Under the pieces are notes generated by a model. The model made no database searches, was not told the DNA's origin, and was given only the letters and a program-made list of their open reading frames with translations. From Phocoena phocoena (Eukaryota; Chordata; Mammalia; Artiodactyla; Phocoenidae), in NCBI RefSeq assembly GCF_963924675.1, contig NC_089221.1, positions 138,922,263-138,986,262 on the forward strand: a DNA stretch of 64,000 bases, read 5' to 3'. How positions within the stretch are numbered: position 1 is the stretch's first letter; each line of letters starts with the position of its first letter. Positions 23,959 to 35,763 of this stretch are shown here, piece by piece. The position numbers were made by a program, and so were the translations under genes.

Positions 23959-25459
23959 TTTGATGACTAAAAGTTTTAATCAGACTCTGGACCCTCAATC
24001 TGGATGTCAGAAATTGCAAACCATGTTATACTAAACAATCACGAAAATAAAATAATTGAATGTTACTTTCAACAATGAGATTGGGACCACCCAAAGGATT
24101 TTTTTTAGTAAATTTCAATGAACCAGAAATTGACTATTTCTGAAGATCCCATTCCCCCAATACTTTCTGTTGTGGTTATGGCAAAATATATAAAATAAAA
24201 TTTACCATTTTATTTTAAGGTTAAAGATGTAATGTACGTGGTAGAGACTACTTCGCTGTTCTCCAAATCTGTTTCTTCTATTTCTTGTACTTACTTAGTG
24301 CTATCATTTATTTCCCAGCTGGGCTATTAGTTCAGTGTGGCCATATGGCTGGATGGTAGCCCATGGAATACGGGGTGTGAGTGGAAGCTAACATGCTTCT
24401 CTTCCACACTTTCTCTATAAAATACTTCCGTCCAGAGTTCCTCCATGCTTTTTCCTCATCTAGTGGTTGAATGAAAGAACTAAAAGGCCACAGAGGATTG
24501 TAAACTCACAAGAGGAAAGGATGTTGGTTTCCTGAATGATCTTGGAAAGTGAACTGACAAAATGGAGCATTTAATGCCATCACTTAATGTGGAGTGGAAT
24601 TTGGAAGTTTGATGGTCACAGATATAGAACCTGGTATTACCCTAACAAATACTATGTGCTCTCCATAGCAGATGCAAATATTGACTGATAGGTTTTCCAA
24701 GTACTAAACTAGCAAAACATACAATGGGTGCTTTTTCTTTTGTTTGTTTGTTTTCCTCTTAATTGACTGGCTTCCGGAAGTTGATGGTAGCAGTTGAAGA
24801 GACAAATAAAATGACCCTATATAAGTAATAGCAGGAAGAAAGGCTACAATGAGCAGTACATCCTTTTGGGGGTGGCACAATTCTCTATGGAATGCTTGAG
24901 GCAGACCTGAGTTCACATCAGAATGTAATGTTGCCCCGGCAACAGGGTGGTAGCATTTATTTCTGTTGAAAATATCTGAAGCACGTGCAGCACCTTTTCC
25001 AAATTGAATGCTCTACTTTGAAGTTATTTGCCCAGATTCCGTACCCTAAACTGCTACAATTCCCTGCTGAGCTCCACTCCTTACTATAAAGGGCAAAAAG
25101 CCTCAGCACACATTTGCCATGTCACTGTTCACTCCCTTTTCAGCTCATTAGGAAGAATAGATGGGAATACAGAAGGATTCCTGTGACTGGGGTGAACGTG
25201 AACCATAAAGGTGATAAGGTATAAACTGCTCCCTGTGAGAGGAAGGGAGGAAGTTACTGACTTCCTTCTGAATCACTATATTTGGATGTACCTGGTAGTG
25301 AGCTCTGCTAGGGTAACTTCATAGAAAATATAGCTCACTTTCTCTTCTTAAAGAGTTAAAACAATACTCTTAGGAAGATCTGGGGGATGGGGAGATCTCC
25401 AGGTTAATGAAGCTCACCTAGAATGATTCTTTTGTAAAGCAGCCAATATTACCAGAGAA
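23959..25459. other. Unassigned sequence
   Basis: No gene seen. About 24166-24230 (AAAATATATAAAATAAAATT, TACCATTTTATTTTAAGG) resembles an old L1 3' scrap on the minus strand. The rest looks unique. Confidence 0.4.
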
Positions 25460-25810
25460 ATCACTCCCTTGCTTAAAATACTTCAGTGGCTCCCCATTAA
25501 GATAAATGTTTAAATTCTAAAGAGGCTACAAATGCCTTACTCACTGCTACATACTCATCTCAGGATAACCTCCTCATCTCTGCCTTTACTTCAGCTTTAT
25601 TTCTTCCATTTTTCCAAAAGGTCATGCTTACTTGCACCTCATAACATTTCCATTTGCTGTTTGTACTGCATGGAATGTTCTCTGTGGACCACAGTTTGCA
25701 GTTAATTACATCTCATCCGTTAGAACAGCACTGAGACAGTGCTACCCTCAGGCTTTCCTTGCCTCCTCAACTAGGCTGAGGATCTCTTTCACATGTCTAT
25801 TGTGGGTTGC
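25460..25810 (+). repeat. L2 LINE 3' fragment
   Basis: CTTCAGTGGCTCCCCATTAAG followed by motifs for ACTGCATGGAATGTTCTCT and CAGGCTTTCCTTGCCTCCTC is the usual L2 order. It is diverged and non-coding. Confidence 0.75.
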
Positions 25811-26229
25811 ATTATTTGTTTAAAATATCCTGGGTGGGACCCTTCTCTGGTGTTGCTTTTTATAGGAGGAGTGTATTTCCTTCCCCACTGATGCATGATT
25901 TTACGATGAGGCTTGCTTTATACAATGAAATGACAGTGAAAGTGCTGATGGCATGTTCATGAAGCGGCTTCAAGGCTGATACAGCTAAGATAAGAGATGA
26001 TCTTTTCTCTTGGATTCCAGAAGAATAGGACATGGAGCAGACTTGCAGCTGACCCACAAGGGACATTAATATGAGTAATATATAAGCAATTAAACCTTTA
26101 TTGTTGTAGGTCACAGAGACTTGGAATAAGTTTGTTATTTGAATATAATGTAATGAAAGCTGAGTAGTTCACTGTCATAGTTTACTTTTTTTTTTTTATA
26201 AATAAGAGGATGTATAGCATGGTAGTATT

Positions 26230-26475
26230 AGACAGGCTCTAAATTCAAACTCCTATATTCGATGTCCATTCTGCCACTTGGTATTTTGTGTTCTAAGATA
26301 TCACATTATTTAATGTCTTTGGCTTCTGTTACTTCACTTGTGAAATGGAGATAATACTAGGATATACCTCATAAGGTGGTGGTCAGGATTAAATGAGTTA
26401 ATATTAACATTAAATGTAATTAAATATTACACCAATGTCTGGCACAGAACAAGCCTTCAGTAAGTGTTAATTATT
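26230..26475 (+). repeat. MIR SINE
   Basis: Motifs in MIR order: TTCACTTGTGAAATGGAGAT, CTCATAAGGTGGTGGTCAGG, ATTAAATGAGTTAATATTAA, TGTCTGGCACAGAACAAGCC. This is an ancient tRNA-derived SINE with its core and 3' end. Confidence 0.85.
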
Positions 26476-26559
26476 AGTATTCATAGGACTTAGCAAATTT
26501 TTCAGTCACAAGTTTTCTATGATTATTTGATTAAGGTTTCCCTTATTAGACTGTTAGAA

Positions 26560-26690
26560 TCCTGGGAGCAGAAACCTCACCAACTTGATTCACCTTTATA
26601 TCACCAGTGACTAGCATAAACCTGACACATAATGAGCAACTGACAAATATTTGTTCCTACAATGAATTTTTAAAAATGAATGAATAAAAT
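26560..26690 (+). repeat. L2/MIR-type 3' end
   Basis: GAATCCTGGGAGCAGAAACC, TATATCACCAGTGACTAGC and AACTGACAAATATTTGTTCC follow the order of the shared L2/MIR 3' end. Confidence 0.65.
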
Positions 26691-27189
26691 AATAGCCGAA
26701 AGCTAACATCAGTCATTGTATTGAAATGAATAAAGAATAAATACTATTAATATTTAAAATTACTTGTAAGAGGAGTAATATTTCAAGCAATGCTAGTTTT
26801 GTCCACTGAAATTATATAAAATCTAGACTGATGGAAAAACCAGACTTTTTGGTTGAAATTTGCAGGGTAAAATTTCCTGTGGTAGATGGCACTGCTGGTC
26901 TGGTGACAGCACCATTGCTATTCCAAAGGGCACAATTGTGTGAAATATGGGATGGTGATCATTTGTTTAGATGTTTCTCAAAAAAATAGTTCAATAATGA
27001 CATATCTAATTATTGAATTTTATGATGAATAAAACCAGTCCTAATATCTATATAATGCTTGTTCTCAAATTCTCCCATTGCCATGTTCTGTCTATCTTAA
27101 AGGACATTTCCTGGTACCCCATGTTGGCCATCATTTTTCATATCGTCTGATGTGACTGCAACTTCATGCCCATCCCTCTCTGATAGCAC

Positions 27190-28562
27190 CACCATCTCCC
27201 CATTTCCACTAACCCTCAGCCCCTGGCAACTATTCTACTCTCTGTTTCTGTGAGTTTGGCTTTTTTAGATTCCACATGTGAGATCATACAGTATTTGTCT
27301 TTCACTGACTTATTTCACTTAGTATAATGCCCTCAAGCTCTATCCATGTTGTCACAAATGGCAGGATTTCCTTCTCTTTAATGGCTGAATATAATGGAGT
27401 ATATATATATCACATCTTCTTTATCCATTCATACGTAGACAGTCACTTAGGTTGTTTCCATATCTGGTCTGTTGTTAATAATTCTGCAATGAACATGAGA
27501 GGGCAGATATCTCTTTGAAATCCTGATTTCATTCCCTTTGAATATATATACAGAAGCAGGATTGCTGGCTCACATGGCAGTTCTATTTTTAATTTTTTGA
27601 GGAACCTTCATACTGTTTTCCACAGTGGCTGCACCAATTTACTTTCCTACCAACTGGGCCCTTTTTCTCCATATCCTTACCAACACTTATTTTTTAACTT
27701 TCTGATAACAAACAGGTGTGAGGTGATATCTCATTGTGGCTTTGATTTCTATTTCCCTGATGATTAGTGATATTGAGCATCTTTTCATATACCTATTGGC
27801 CATTTGTATGTCTTCTTTGGAAAAATGTCTATTCAGGTCCTCTGCCCATTTTTAGTTCAATTGTTTGATTTGTTGCTATTGAGTTGTATGTGTTCCTTAT
27901 ATATCTGGGGTATTGACCTGTTATTAGATAGGCAGTTTGCAAATATTTTCTCCCATTCTGTATGTTGCCTTTATATTGTATTGATTGTTCCTTTTACTTT
28001 TTAGTTTGCAGAACTAAAAACTGCAGAAGCTTCTTAGTTTGATGTAGTCCCACTTATCGAGTTTTGCTTTTATTGCTTGTACTTTTTGTGTCATATCCAG
28101 AAATTGCTGCCAAGACCAATGTCAAGGAGTATTATTCCCCCGTTTTCTTCTAGGAGTTTTACAGTTTCAAATCCTATGTTTGTCTTTAATTCATTTTGAG
28201 ATAATTTTTGTGAGTGGTGCAAGACAGGAGTCCAATTTATTTTTTGCAGGTGGTAGTCCAGTTTTTCCAACAACATTTATTGAACAGACTATCATTTCTC
28301 CATTAAGTATTCTTGACTTCTTTGTCAAATATCAGTTGAAGTGTTCATTTCTAGGCTCTCTATTCTGTTCAATTGCTTTACTGTGTATTTTTTTTTGCCA
28401 GTACCATACTGTTTTAATTACTATAGCTTTGTAATAAGTTTGAAATCAGGAAGTATGATGCCTCCAGCTTTGTTCTTCTTTCTTAGGATTGCTTTGGCTA
28501 GTAGAGACCTTCTGTGCTTCCATACAAATTTTAGAATATTTTTCTATTTCTGTGAAAAATGC
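27190..28562 (-). mobile_element. Old L1 fragment: ORF2 and start of 3'UTR (antisense)
   Basis: The complement encodes the C-terminal half of L1 ORF2. Plus-strand markers in order are GCTTTTTTAGATTCCACATG, TGGCTGAATATAATGGAG, GTCTTCTTTGGAAAAATGTC, TATTTTCTCCCATTCTGTAT and GCTTTGTAATAAGTTTGAAA. The copy is diverged, with only short open pieces. It stops abruptly at 28562 against a sense L1 3' end. Confidence 0.9.
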
Positions 28563-28835
28563 CCAGACTTGTGGTTGCCAAGGAGGGGAGGGAGAGGGAT
28601 GGTTCAGAAATTTGGGGTTGGTAGATGCAAACTATTACATTTAGAAGGGATAAACAACAAAGTTCTACTGTATAGCACAGGGAATTATATTCAATCTCTT
28701 GGGATAAATCGTAATGGAAAAGAATATTAAAAAAAGAATGTCTATATGTCTATGACTGAGTCATTTTGCTATACAGCAGAGATTGGCACAACATTATAAA
28801 TCAACTATATTTCAATTAAAAAAAATATCCAAGAG
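28563..28835 (+). mobile_element. L1 3'UTR fragment (sense) abutting the antisense L1
   Basis: From AGACTTGTGGTTGCCAAGG to CAACTATATTTCAATTAAAA, this is the 3'UTR and tail of an older cetartiodactyl L1. It is in opposite orientation to the preceding L1 fragment, with which it shares a junction and no intervening sequence. Confidence 0.88.
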
Positions 28836-29939
28836 AAATCTAAATGACTGAATAAAATTTATTCAAATTATTAAAGACTATATTCATTAGATAATAGATG
28901 AGATTCATGTGATGGTAAATGTTTTTCCTTGAGTAAAGAGCAGAGACAGTTTATAACAATGAATAGAAATACTTAAATTAAACAAAGTTTAGAGGTATAA
29001 TAAGTTTCGGAGACTAAATTTCTTGCCCTGTTATCTCTATAAATATAGATCTGACTTCCTTAGAAAAACTGAGTGCTTGTTTTCCTGTATCCTATTTTCC
29101 TGTATCATATTTTTATCTCCCCAAAGAAAACTTTGATATCTCTGACATATAATGCAAGCTCCCAGTGCTCCTCTTTCTGTGAGATGCTGTCTCTTACGGA
29201 CTTCATTCCATTAGTCCTGTGTGGATTTTGGGCACATTTAATCTGGGCAGGACACCAAAGGGACAAAAGCACATTCCTGAGCTTTTACATAAAGCCCTTC
29301 ATTTGTCTAGCCCTGGCACCAAAGGGTGAAATATCAATTATTATAAACGTATTTGGGGCACTTAGAGGCATTACTCATTCTTCGATGTGGAATGGGAATT
29401 TGTGTTTCCAGGAGAAGAGAGGGAGTTGGCAGGTGCGATGAGAAGCACTGCAGTAAAAATTTCCCTACAAAGAGAGATGCTGTGTGTAGAGAGTGTGCGT
29501 GCAAGATCTCCTGCATTGCTTAATCCATTTCTCTTGGGTAGAGAAGCCAGTTTACATTTTCCAGTGAACCATATTCACTGATGATTGCTTTGATTTCACT
29601 GAACAGGAGGCTTAACAAACAGCCAACAGATTTACATTTTAGAGGAAAGCATGGCATAACCTTCAGCAGAAAACCTCCTTCAGAAAGAATCAATGTGCTT
29701 AGACTGCCAAATGCATTTAAGTGTTGCAACAGATTAAGAAAACAGGACATATGTGTGCCATGTTCACCAGGCTGAGTGTCCTCTGAATAACCCCCTTGGA
29801 AACAAGTCCACACACAATAGCACTCACATGTTTCCTGATCTTAGCAACATCTGCATCTCTCTAGTTGGTGCTATAGACATTGGAAAGAAACTATTTGATG
29901 GTAAGATTGTTTAACTCCATTTTAGGGATTTGTACCTTT
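28836..29939. other. Unassigned, repeat-poor interval
   Basis: About 1.1 kb with no repeat family I recognise. A 122-codon open frame on the plus strand (29073-29441) and several shorter ones lack domain signatures, and I see no convincing splice structure. A small near-repeat, TTTTCCTGTATC twice, occurs at 29080-29110. Confidence 0.4.
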
Positions 29940-29956
29940 AAGAGCTGTTCCTTTTT

Positions 29957-30290
29957 TTTTTTTTTTAAATAAATTTATTTATTTATTTATGGCTGCATTG
30001 AGTCTTTGTTGCTGTGCGTGGGCTTTCTCTAGTTGCAGCAAGCAGGGGCTACTCTTTATTGCGGTGCTCGGGCTTCTCATTGCAGTGCCTTCTCTTGTTG
30101 CAGAGCACGGGCTCTAAGCATGCAGGCTTCAGTAGCTGTGGCTCATGGGTTCTAGAGCACAGGCTCAGTAGTTGTGGTGCAAAGGCTTAGTTGCTCCATG
30201 GCATATGGGACCTTCCCCGACCAGGGATTGAACCCATGTTCCCTGCACTGGCAGGTGGATTCTTAACCACTGCGCCACAAGTGAAGTCCC
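29957..30290 (-). mobile_element. CHR-type SINE, long form (antisense)
   Basis: A 334-bp antisense tRNA-derived SINE begins with a T run (its tail) and ends with the complement of the CHR head. It is bordered by AAGAGCTGTTCCTTTTT (29940-29956) and AAGAGCTGCTCCTTTTT (30291-30307), one mismatch in 17. It keeps the extra 3' domain absent from the short forms. Confidence 0.94.
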
Positions 30291-30434
30291 AAGAGCTGCT
30301 CCTTTTTAATTCATACATTTTGCTCTTTGTTGAGGTCAAAAGCAAGATATGCTGCTTTAAATGATATGTGTGGAAAGTACGACAGATCATTTAAAATACC
30401 ATTTTCCCTTGTAAAATTTGAATTGCAAACAATT

Positions 30435-30650
30435 ACGATCTTAACTGCTTTACTGAGGTATGAGTAACAAATAAAAAGCTGTAAATATTTAATTTATACA
30501 ACTTGATGTTTGGAGATAGGTATACACTCTTGAAACCAATGTATCCATCACTTACAAAAGTTTCCTCTTGCCCCCCCTTGTGTTTTTTGCTTGTTTGTTT
30601 ATATGTTTTCCCTTTTTGTGATCACAGCACTTACTATAAGATCTAGCCTC
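30435..30650 (-). repeat. Old L1 3' fragment (antisense), split by a SINE
   Basis: TTACTGAGGTATGAGTAAC, AATTTATACAACTTGATG and CCATCACTTACAAAAG follow the order of an old L1 3' end on the opposite strand. The SINE at 30651-30969 was inserted at its right side. Confidence 0.65.
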
Positions 30651-30969
30651 GGGGGCTTCCCTGGTGGCGCAGTGGTTGAGAGTCTGCCTGCTAATGTAGG
30701 GGACACGGGTTCGAGCCCTGGTCTGGGAGGATCCCACATGCCACGGAGCGACTAGGCCCGTGAGCCACAACTACTGAGCCTGTGCGTCTGGAGCCTGTGC
30801 TCTGCAAAAAGAGAGGCCGCGATAGTGAGAGGCCCGCACACCGCGATGAAGAGTGGCCTCCGCTTGCCACAACTAGAGAAAGCCCTCGCACAGAAACAAA
30901 GACCCAACACAACAAAAATAAATTAATAAATTAATAAACTCCTACTCCCAACATCTTCTGTTAAAAAAA
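30651..30969 (+). mobile_element. CHR-type SINE, long form
   Basis: A 319-bp SINE begins GGGGGCTTCCCTGGTGGCGC, carries A-box-like (GGCGCAGTGGTTGAG) and B-box-like (GGTTCGAGCCC) motifs and ends in an A-rich tail. It is bordered by perfect 13-bp repeats AAGATCTAGCCTC (30638-30650 and 30970-30982). After the tRNA-related half it retains a unique domain (CCACAACTAGAGAAAGCCC, AGAAACAAAGACCCAAC). Confidence 0.97.
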
Positions 30970-30982
30970 AAGATCTAGCCTC

Positions 30983-31574
30983 TTCTTGAGTCTGTTGGGC
31001 CCTGATTGTCTTCAGCTAGAAATAACTCACTTACCAAAGTGGCACATTCTGGGGCAGCCTCCCCTGAACCCCATCATATCATAATGGTAGGCTTTATTTT
31101 TCAAGCAGGGATACTGCCTTTGGGGAAGTTTCAGGAAAAAATATGGGATCAAATATGATTTCTGTGGCTGGTTTCTATGTGGGTTAATATAAAGACATTA
31201 TTTTATGCAGTATAGACGGAGGGAAGGAAGATTGAAGCAAAAAACTTGGTCCTTGATTTACAAGCTTTCTCTCAAACAGGTTCTGTGAGCTTTATCCTAG
31301 CTCTATTTCATTAGTGGTTATAATTAGAAAGTAACTGTTCTCTGTTCCTGTGGTATTCTGATATAAAATTTGGGGAGAGACATGTGCTTTATTGATTTTG
31401 TATTAGTGCAATGTATGAGACTTTTAAGAGAAAGGTTTTTTCCTTATTTGTAAATAATCTTTAAAATTATTTTTAAAGTCACTTATTGCTCACAAGCCAG
31501 CCTAGCATCTTCAACCTGTGTGGCGCCGTGCTTTATAACTTGGCCCCTGCGTTCGTTTGTCCAGAACACGTCTT
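30983..31574. other. Unassigned sequence
   Basis: No gene or repeat family is recognised in this stretch. Confidence 0.4.
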
Positions 31575-31870
31575 CAAACCAGCTCAGGTCTTTCTCCCTT
31601 TCTTCACAATGTTGTTCAGATATCATCTGCTCAGTGAGGTCTTCCATGGTCACACTATTCAAAGTGTCACCTCCATATCGATATTTCCTGTTCCCCTTCC
31701 TTGCTTTACTTTTCTCTCCAGAACTTAACACTTTATAGGAAAGTATATAATTTTTACATTGTTTACGTGATCTCCATCCACAAGGATGAAAGCTCCATGT
31801 GGGCAGAGGTTTTCAGCTGCTTTTTTACTAATACTAATCAGAACTTACAACACTGTCTTACATCTAATAT
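31575..31870 (+). repeat. L2 LINE 3' fragment
   Basis: Motifs resembling TTCAGATATCATCTGCTCAG, GCTTTACTTTTCTCTCCAG and GAAAGCTCCATGTGGGCAGA are in L2 3' order. Open frames on both strands here are short and not conserved in appearance. Confidence 0.75.
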
Positions 31871-32589
31871 ACACATATTTGTATATATACAAATATAGCA
31901 TTAAGTAAAAGTTATTAATACAAGAAACTTTAAACAATATATAAATATAACTACATATATCTTAGATTCATTTTAGTAAACTACACATAATCAGGTACTC
32001 TAATAGAAGCAATAATCAAGGATACTTGTCTAAATACTTATAATACTATGATTCCATATTTAGGGAATTATTTTAAAATTAAGAAGGCTGCATTAATTTT
32101 AAAAGGAATAATTTATCATGGATTTAGGCATCAGTTCCTGAAATCTTTCAAAATTTGTTTTGCAAGGTATATTTTAGCCTAAAGGATATTATTGCTTTCA
32201 AAATAATTTCCCAGTAACAAGAGGAACTTTTTTCCTTACATTTTAAAAGGGTCCATAAGAAATTATAATAGAGTTTTACCTAATTTCAATCATTAACTGA
32301 AAACTACTAAAACAAGAAAGACCAAAAGCAAAACAAAACAAAAGTTACATCCTGAGAAAGTAACAACATTGCAATCTCACATACTATGGACTTTTTTTTC
32401 TCTTAGCACAGTCTCTCCCACCTGTGTTCATCTGCCTGCATTTACTGGCGGTGGGTCCAGCTTCATAAGATCTGTTTTCAAAGAGACATTAGCAATCAAA
32501 CCTGATGTGTGAGTTTGTTTTCCATGTTAAACCTGACTAGGAATTAATTGCCAAATAAAGGATTACATATTAGTTCATCCTGTATTTAT
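31871..32589. other. Unassigned AT-rich sequence
   Basis: No gene seen; AT-rich with TATATAC-type runs near 31890-31960. Confidence 0.4.
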
Positions 32590-32970
32590 TCATTCAGTAT
32601 GCATGTATGTGTGTGTGTATTTAGCAAAAGCCCACTATGTACAAAACATTAGGCTTTGTGCTACCTGCAAGAAGAACAAAACACAATCTTGGTCTTCAAG
32701 CAATTTACATGCTATGGGAGATAACAACTTGAAAATCCAAGCTGTGTGTGGCGATACCCTGACGACCCCCCTGGGAGCCTTCGTAGTATTGCTCCCTCCG
32801 TGGGGATCCCTAGAACTGTGACGTGCACAAGTGGTCATAAGGTCTGAAAGTGTAGGATGTGATGGAAACAATTTTATCGAATAAGGCAGGAGAGCATAAG
32901 TGCTCTTCAGGAGGTGTAATCACTGTGTCATGGGAGTAGTTAATTCTGCCTCAAAGACTGGAGGGTGGGA
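32590..32970 (+). repeat. Possible ancient LINE-like repeat
   Basis: ATTTATTCATTCAGTATGC, CCCACTATGTACAAAACATT and the later part resemble the family suggested at 12010-13240, but the match is weak and partial. Confidence 0.35.
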
Positions 32971-33094
32971 AGGGGGTGGCAGGAGCTGCAAATGGTGTAA
33001 TGTGATTTCTTCCAAAGTCAGGAAGATTACTTGACTTAAGTAGACTGTTACGAGTAACTGGACATAAGAAATAGAAAACATTTTACAGATCACT

Positions 33095-33200
33095 TCTAGT
33101 TCAATATCTTTGTTTTATTGGTCAGGAAACTGAAGCTCAGAGAGAGGAAGTGACAGGCCCAAAGTTACAGAGCTAGTTAAATGCAGTATGGAATTCTAAT
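33095..33200 (-). repeat. MIR SINE core (antisense)
   Basis: GGTCAGGAAACTGAAGCTCA, GAGAGAGGAAGTGACAGGCC and AAAGTTACAGAGCTAGTTAA are the complement of the MIR core. Confidence 0.85.
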
Positions 33201-33978
33201 CGCATTTATTAGCTGTTACTTACTATTAGATATTATTTTCAATTTAGAATTTTCCTTTACTTTTTTCAATGAAACTCATCTTTCTCTCAATCTCTTGATT
33301 ATTGAAGTGGTCTTGGATCAAATATTAAGGAAATGTAAGGTGATATAGTATGGAAGACTTTTTGGATAAGATCATGTGTTAAAAATCTACTTCAGGGAAG
33401 AAAACTATTAAAAAACAACTTTGTACAGTTTTCCTTAACTAAATGCACTTAAACTTAAGATTCTATATTTTTTAGTTCCTTCTCATGCTTTAAAAAAACT
33501 GTGACCATAGCAGAAATACTATGTCACAGCAATACTGAAGCGGATTTATATGTTATTTAGAGATTGTGAAAAACTCTTTCTAACAAAAGTAGGAATTTCT
33601 TTAAATCCTTTAAGTCTACTGCGACTAAAAGAATTAGAGCTGGAAAAGTTTCCTCAGCAGAACATAAATTAGAAAGTATATGGCCTCAGTGTGGGTTCCA
33701 TTTCTGATTTCACTCCCACCTTCTTCCCGGCATGGTGGCTCTATTGGTAAAAACAATTTCATTTAAATACTCTTTACTTAAAATTGAAAAAATGCTTGTA
33801 AAATTAAACACAATTTAAATTATCTTTTAAATTTTTAAAAAAAGATCTGTTCTAAAGCCTTTAGATAAATAGCCACTTAATCTTGAATTTACATTTACCT
33901 ATATTTGTAAAAGTTGAGAGTGCTCATATTCTGTAAGCATAGGAATTTAAGGGTAATGGTACAGTACCCTTACATACC

Positions 33979-33980
<2 letters not shown>
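33201..33980. other. Unassigned AT-rich sequence
   Basis: No gene or repeat family is recognised. Confidence 0.4.
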
Positions 33981-33981
<1 letters not shown>

Positions 33982-34029
<48 letters not shown>

Positions 34030-34100
34030 ATATATACATATAAAATACATATACATATATATATTATATACACATATATATATGGCTAATATATAAATAA
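33982..34100. repeat. (TA)n microsatellite and degenerate AT tract
   Basis: A pure TA run of about 40 bp (33982-34022) passes into an impure TATACATATA-type tract up to about 34100. It lies immediately left of an L1 fragment. Confidence 0.97.
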
Positions 34101-34142
34101 TATATTTTAGCCACAATGTGATAAGCATACAAAAAAATGATG

Positions 34143-34999
34143 TTCTACAAAAAATTTCACAATTTGTATGGAAACACAAAAGACCCCGAATAGCCAAAGC
34201 AATCTTGAGTACGAAAAATGGAGCTGGAGGAATCAGGCTCCTTGACTTCAGACTATACTACAAAGGTACAGTAATCAAGACAGTGTGGTACTGGCACAAA
34301 AACAGAAAGACAGATCAATGGAACAGGATAGAAAGCCCAGAGGTAGATCCACGCACATATGGTCACCTTATCTTTGATAAAGGAGGCAGGAATGTACAGT
34401 GGAGAAAGGACAGCCTCTTCAATCAGTGGTGCTGGGAAAACTGGACAGGTACATGTAAAAGTATGAGATTAGATCACTCCCTACCACCATACACAAAAAT
34501 AAGCTCCAAATGGATTAAAGACCTAAATGTAAGGCCAGAAACTATCAAACTTTTAGAGGAAAACATAGGCAGAACACTCTATGACATAAATCACAGCAAG
34601 ATCCTTTTTGACCCACCTCCTAGAGAAATGGAAATAAAAACAAAAATAAACAAATGGGACCTAATGAAACTTCAAAGCTTTTGCACAGCAAAGGAAACCA
34701 TAAACAAGATCAAAAGACAACCTTCAGAATGGGAGAAAATATTTGCAAATGAAGCAACTGACAAAGGATTAATCTCCAAAATTTACAAGCAGCTCATGCA
34801 GCTCAATAACAAAAAAACAAACAACCCCATCCAAAAATGGGCAGAAGACCTAAATAGACATTTCTCCAAAGAAGATATACAGACTGCCAACAAACACACG
34901 AAAGAATGCTCAACACCATTAATTATTAGAGAAATGCAAATCAAAACTACAATGAGATATCATCTCACACCAGTCAGAATGGCCATCATCAAAAAATAC
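34143..34999 (+). pseudogene. L1 ORF2 internal fragment with a long open frame
   Basis: A sense piece of L1 ORF2, from the region after the reverse transcriptase ([12 protein letters not shown]) to near the C terminus (MAIIKK), about 285 codons, is uninterrupted. The open frame as a whole is 34118-35029, 303 codons, and is the longest in the window; its first 9 or so and last 10 or so residues are flanking sequence. It lacks the endonuclease, the FADD motif, the C-terminal cysteine region, the 3'UTR and a tail. The left side abuts the AT tract and the right side ends at an A run (ATCATCAAAAAAT). It is a recent-looking, doubly truncated L1 piece, not a host gene. Confidence 0.93.
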
Positions 35000-35626
35000 T
35001 TAATGATTTGTATTTCCCTTGGCAATTAGTTAGAAATTAGTGATTAAACTGAATTGAAAACGCCATTTGAAAAGTATTAAATGGGACAGTTAACTAATCA
35101 AATAAATTTACATACTTGAAAAAATGTTATGAATTTGGAATATGAATGATAGTAACTAAATTTTTGAAAGACTCTAGTTCTGGTAAAATGTGCCTAAAAT
35201 CCAGAGGCATTAAGAAAATATTAATTAAATAAAATCTTTAAATTGCTGCCATCCTAAACATAAATCCATCCCATTTACGGAATATTGGATTAACTTTAGT
35301 TCCAGGTTAATACTGTTCACTAACTTGAATCTGGCTTTCCAAAAGTGTTCATTATTTTACAGCATTTAGGAAGAGGAAAAGAGACTAATGTTTATGTGTG
35401 GGTATTTATTTTTCCATGGACAACAAAAGTTAAAGAGAATGAGAAGTAAAATATTAATGGTAGACGTACTTGAACAATGAGATTATCGTCACATTTTTCT
35501 ATGTTTTAAATTTCTAAATTTTTCACTATTTTTGGTTTAGTATGTATTGTACCTATCGTTTGGAAAAACAACCACGACTTAAAAACAGACAAAACAACAA
35601 CAAAACTAAAGCAAGTGATTTCTCAT
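35000..35626. other. Unassigned AT-rich sequence
   Basis: No gene seen; an (AAC)n-like run (CAAAACAACAACAAAAC) occurs near 35590-35606. Confidence 0.4.
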
Positions 35627-35639
35627 AAGATTCCTTGGT

Positions 35640-35763
35640 GGGGAAAGTGGTAGGGGGTGGTGGTAGGATGAATTGGGAGACTGGGATTGACATATATACA
35701 CTAATATGTATAAAATAGATAACTAATAAGAACCTGCTGTATATAAAATACAGTATAAAAAAA
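35640..35763 (+). mobile_element. Severely 5'-truncated L1 3' end
   Basis: Only the last 124 bp of an L1-1-type 3'UTR is present, ending ACCTGCTGTATATAAAATAC plus an A run. It is flanked by AAGATTCCTTGGT (35627-35639) and AAGATTCTTTGGT (35764-35776), 12 of 13 identical, so it is a complete insertion event of a very short L1 copy. Confidence 0.92.

Noticed and set aside
34118..35029. 303-codon open frame as a host gene
   Set aside because: Its core is the L1 ORF2 C-terminal region, as at 8515-9370; no start context or gene structure supports a host gene.
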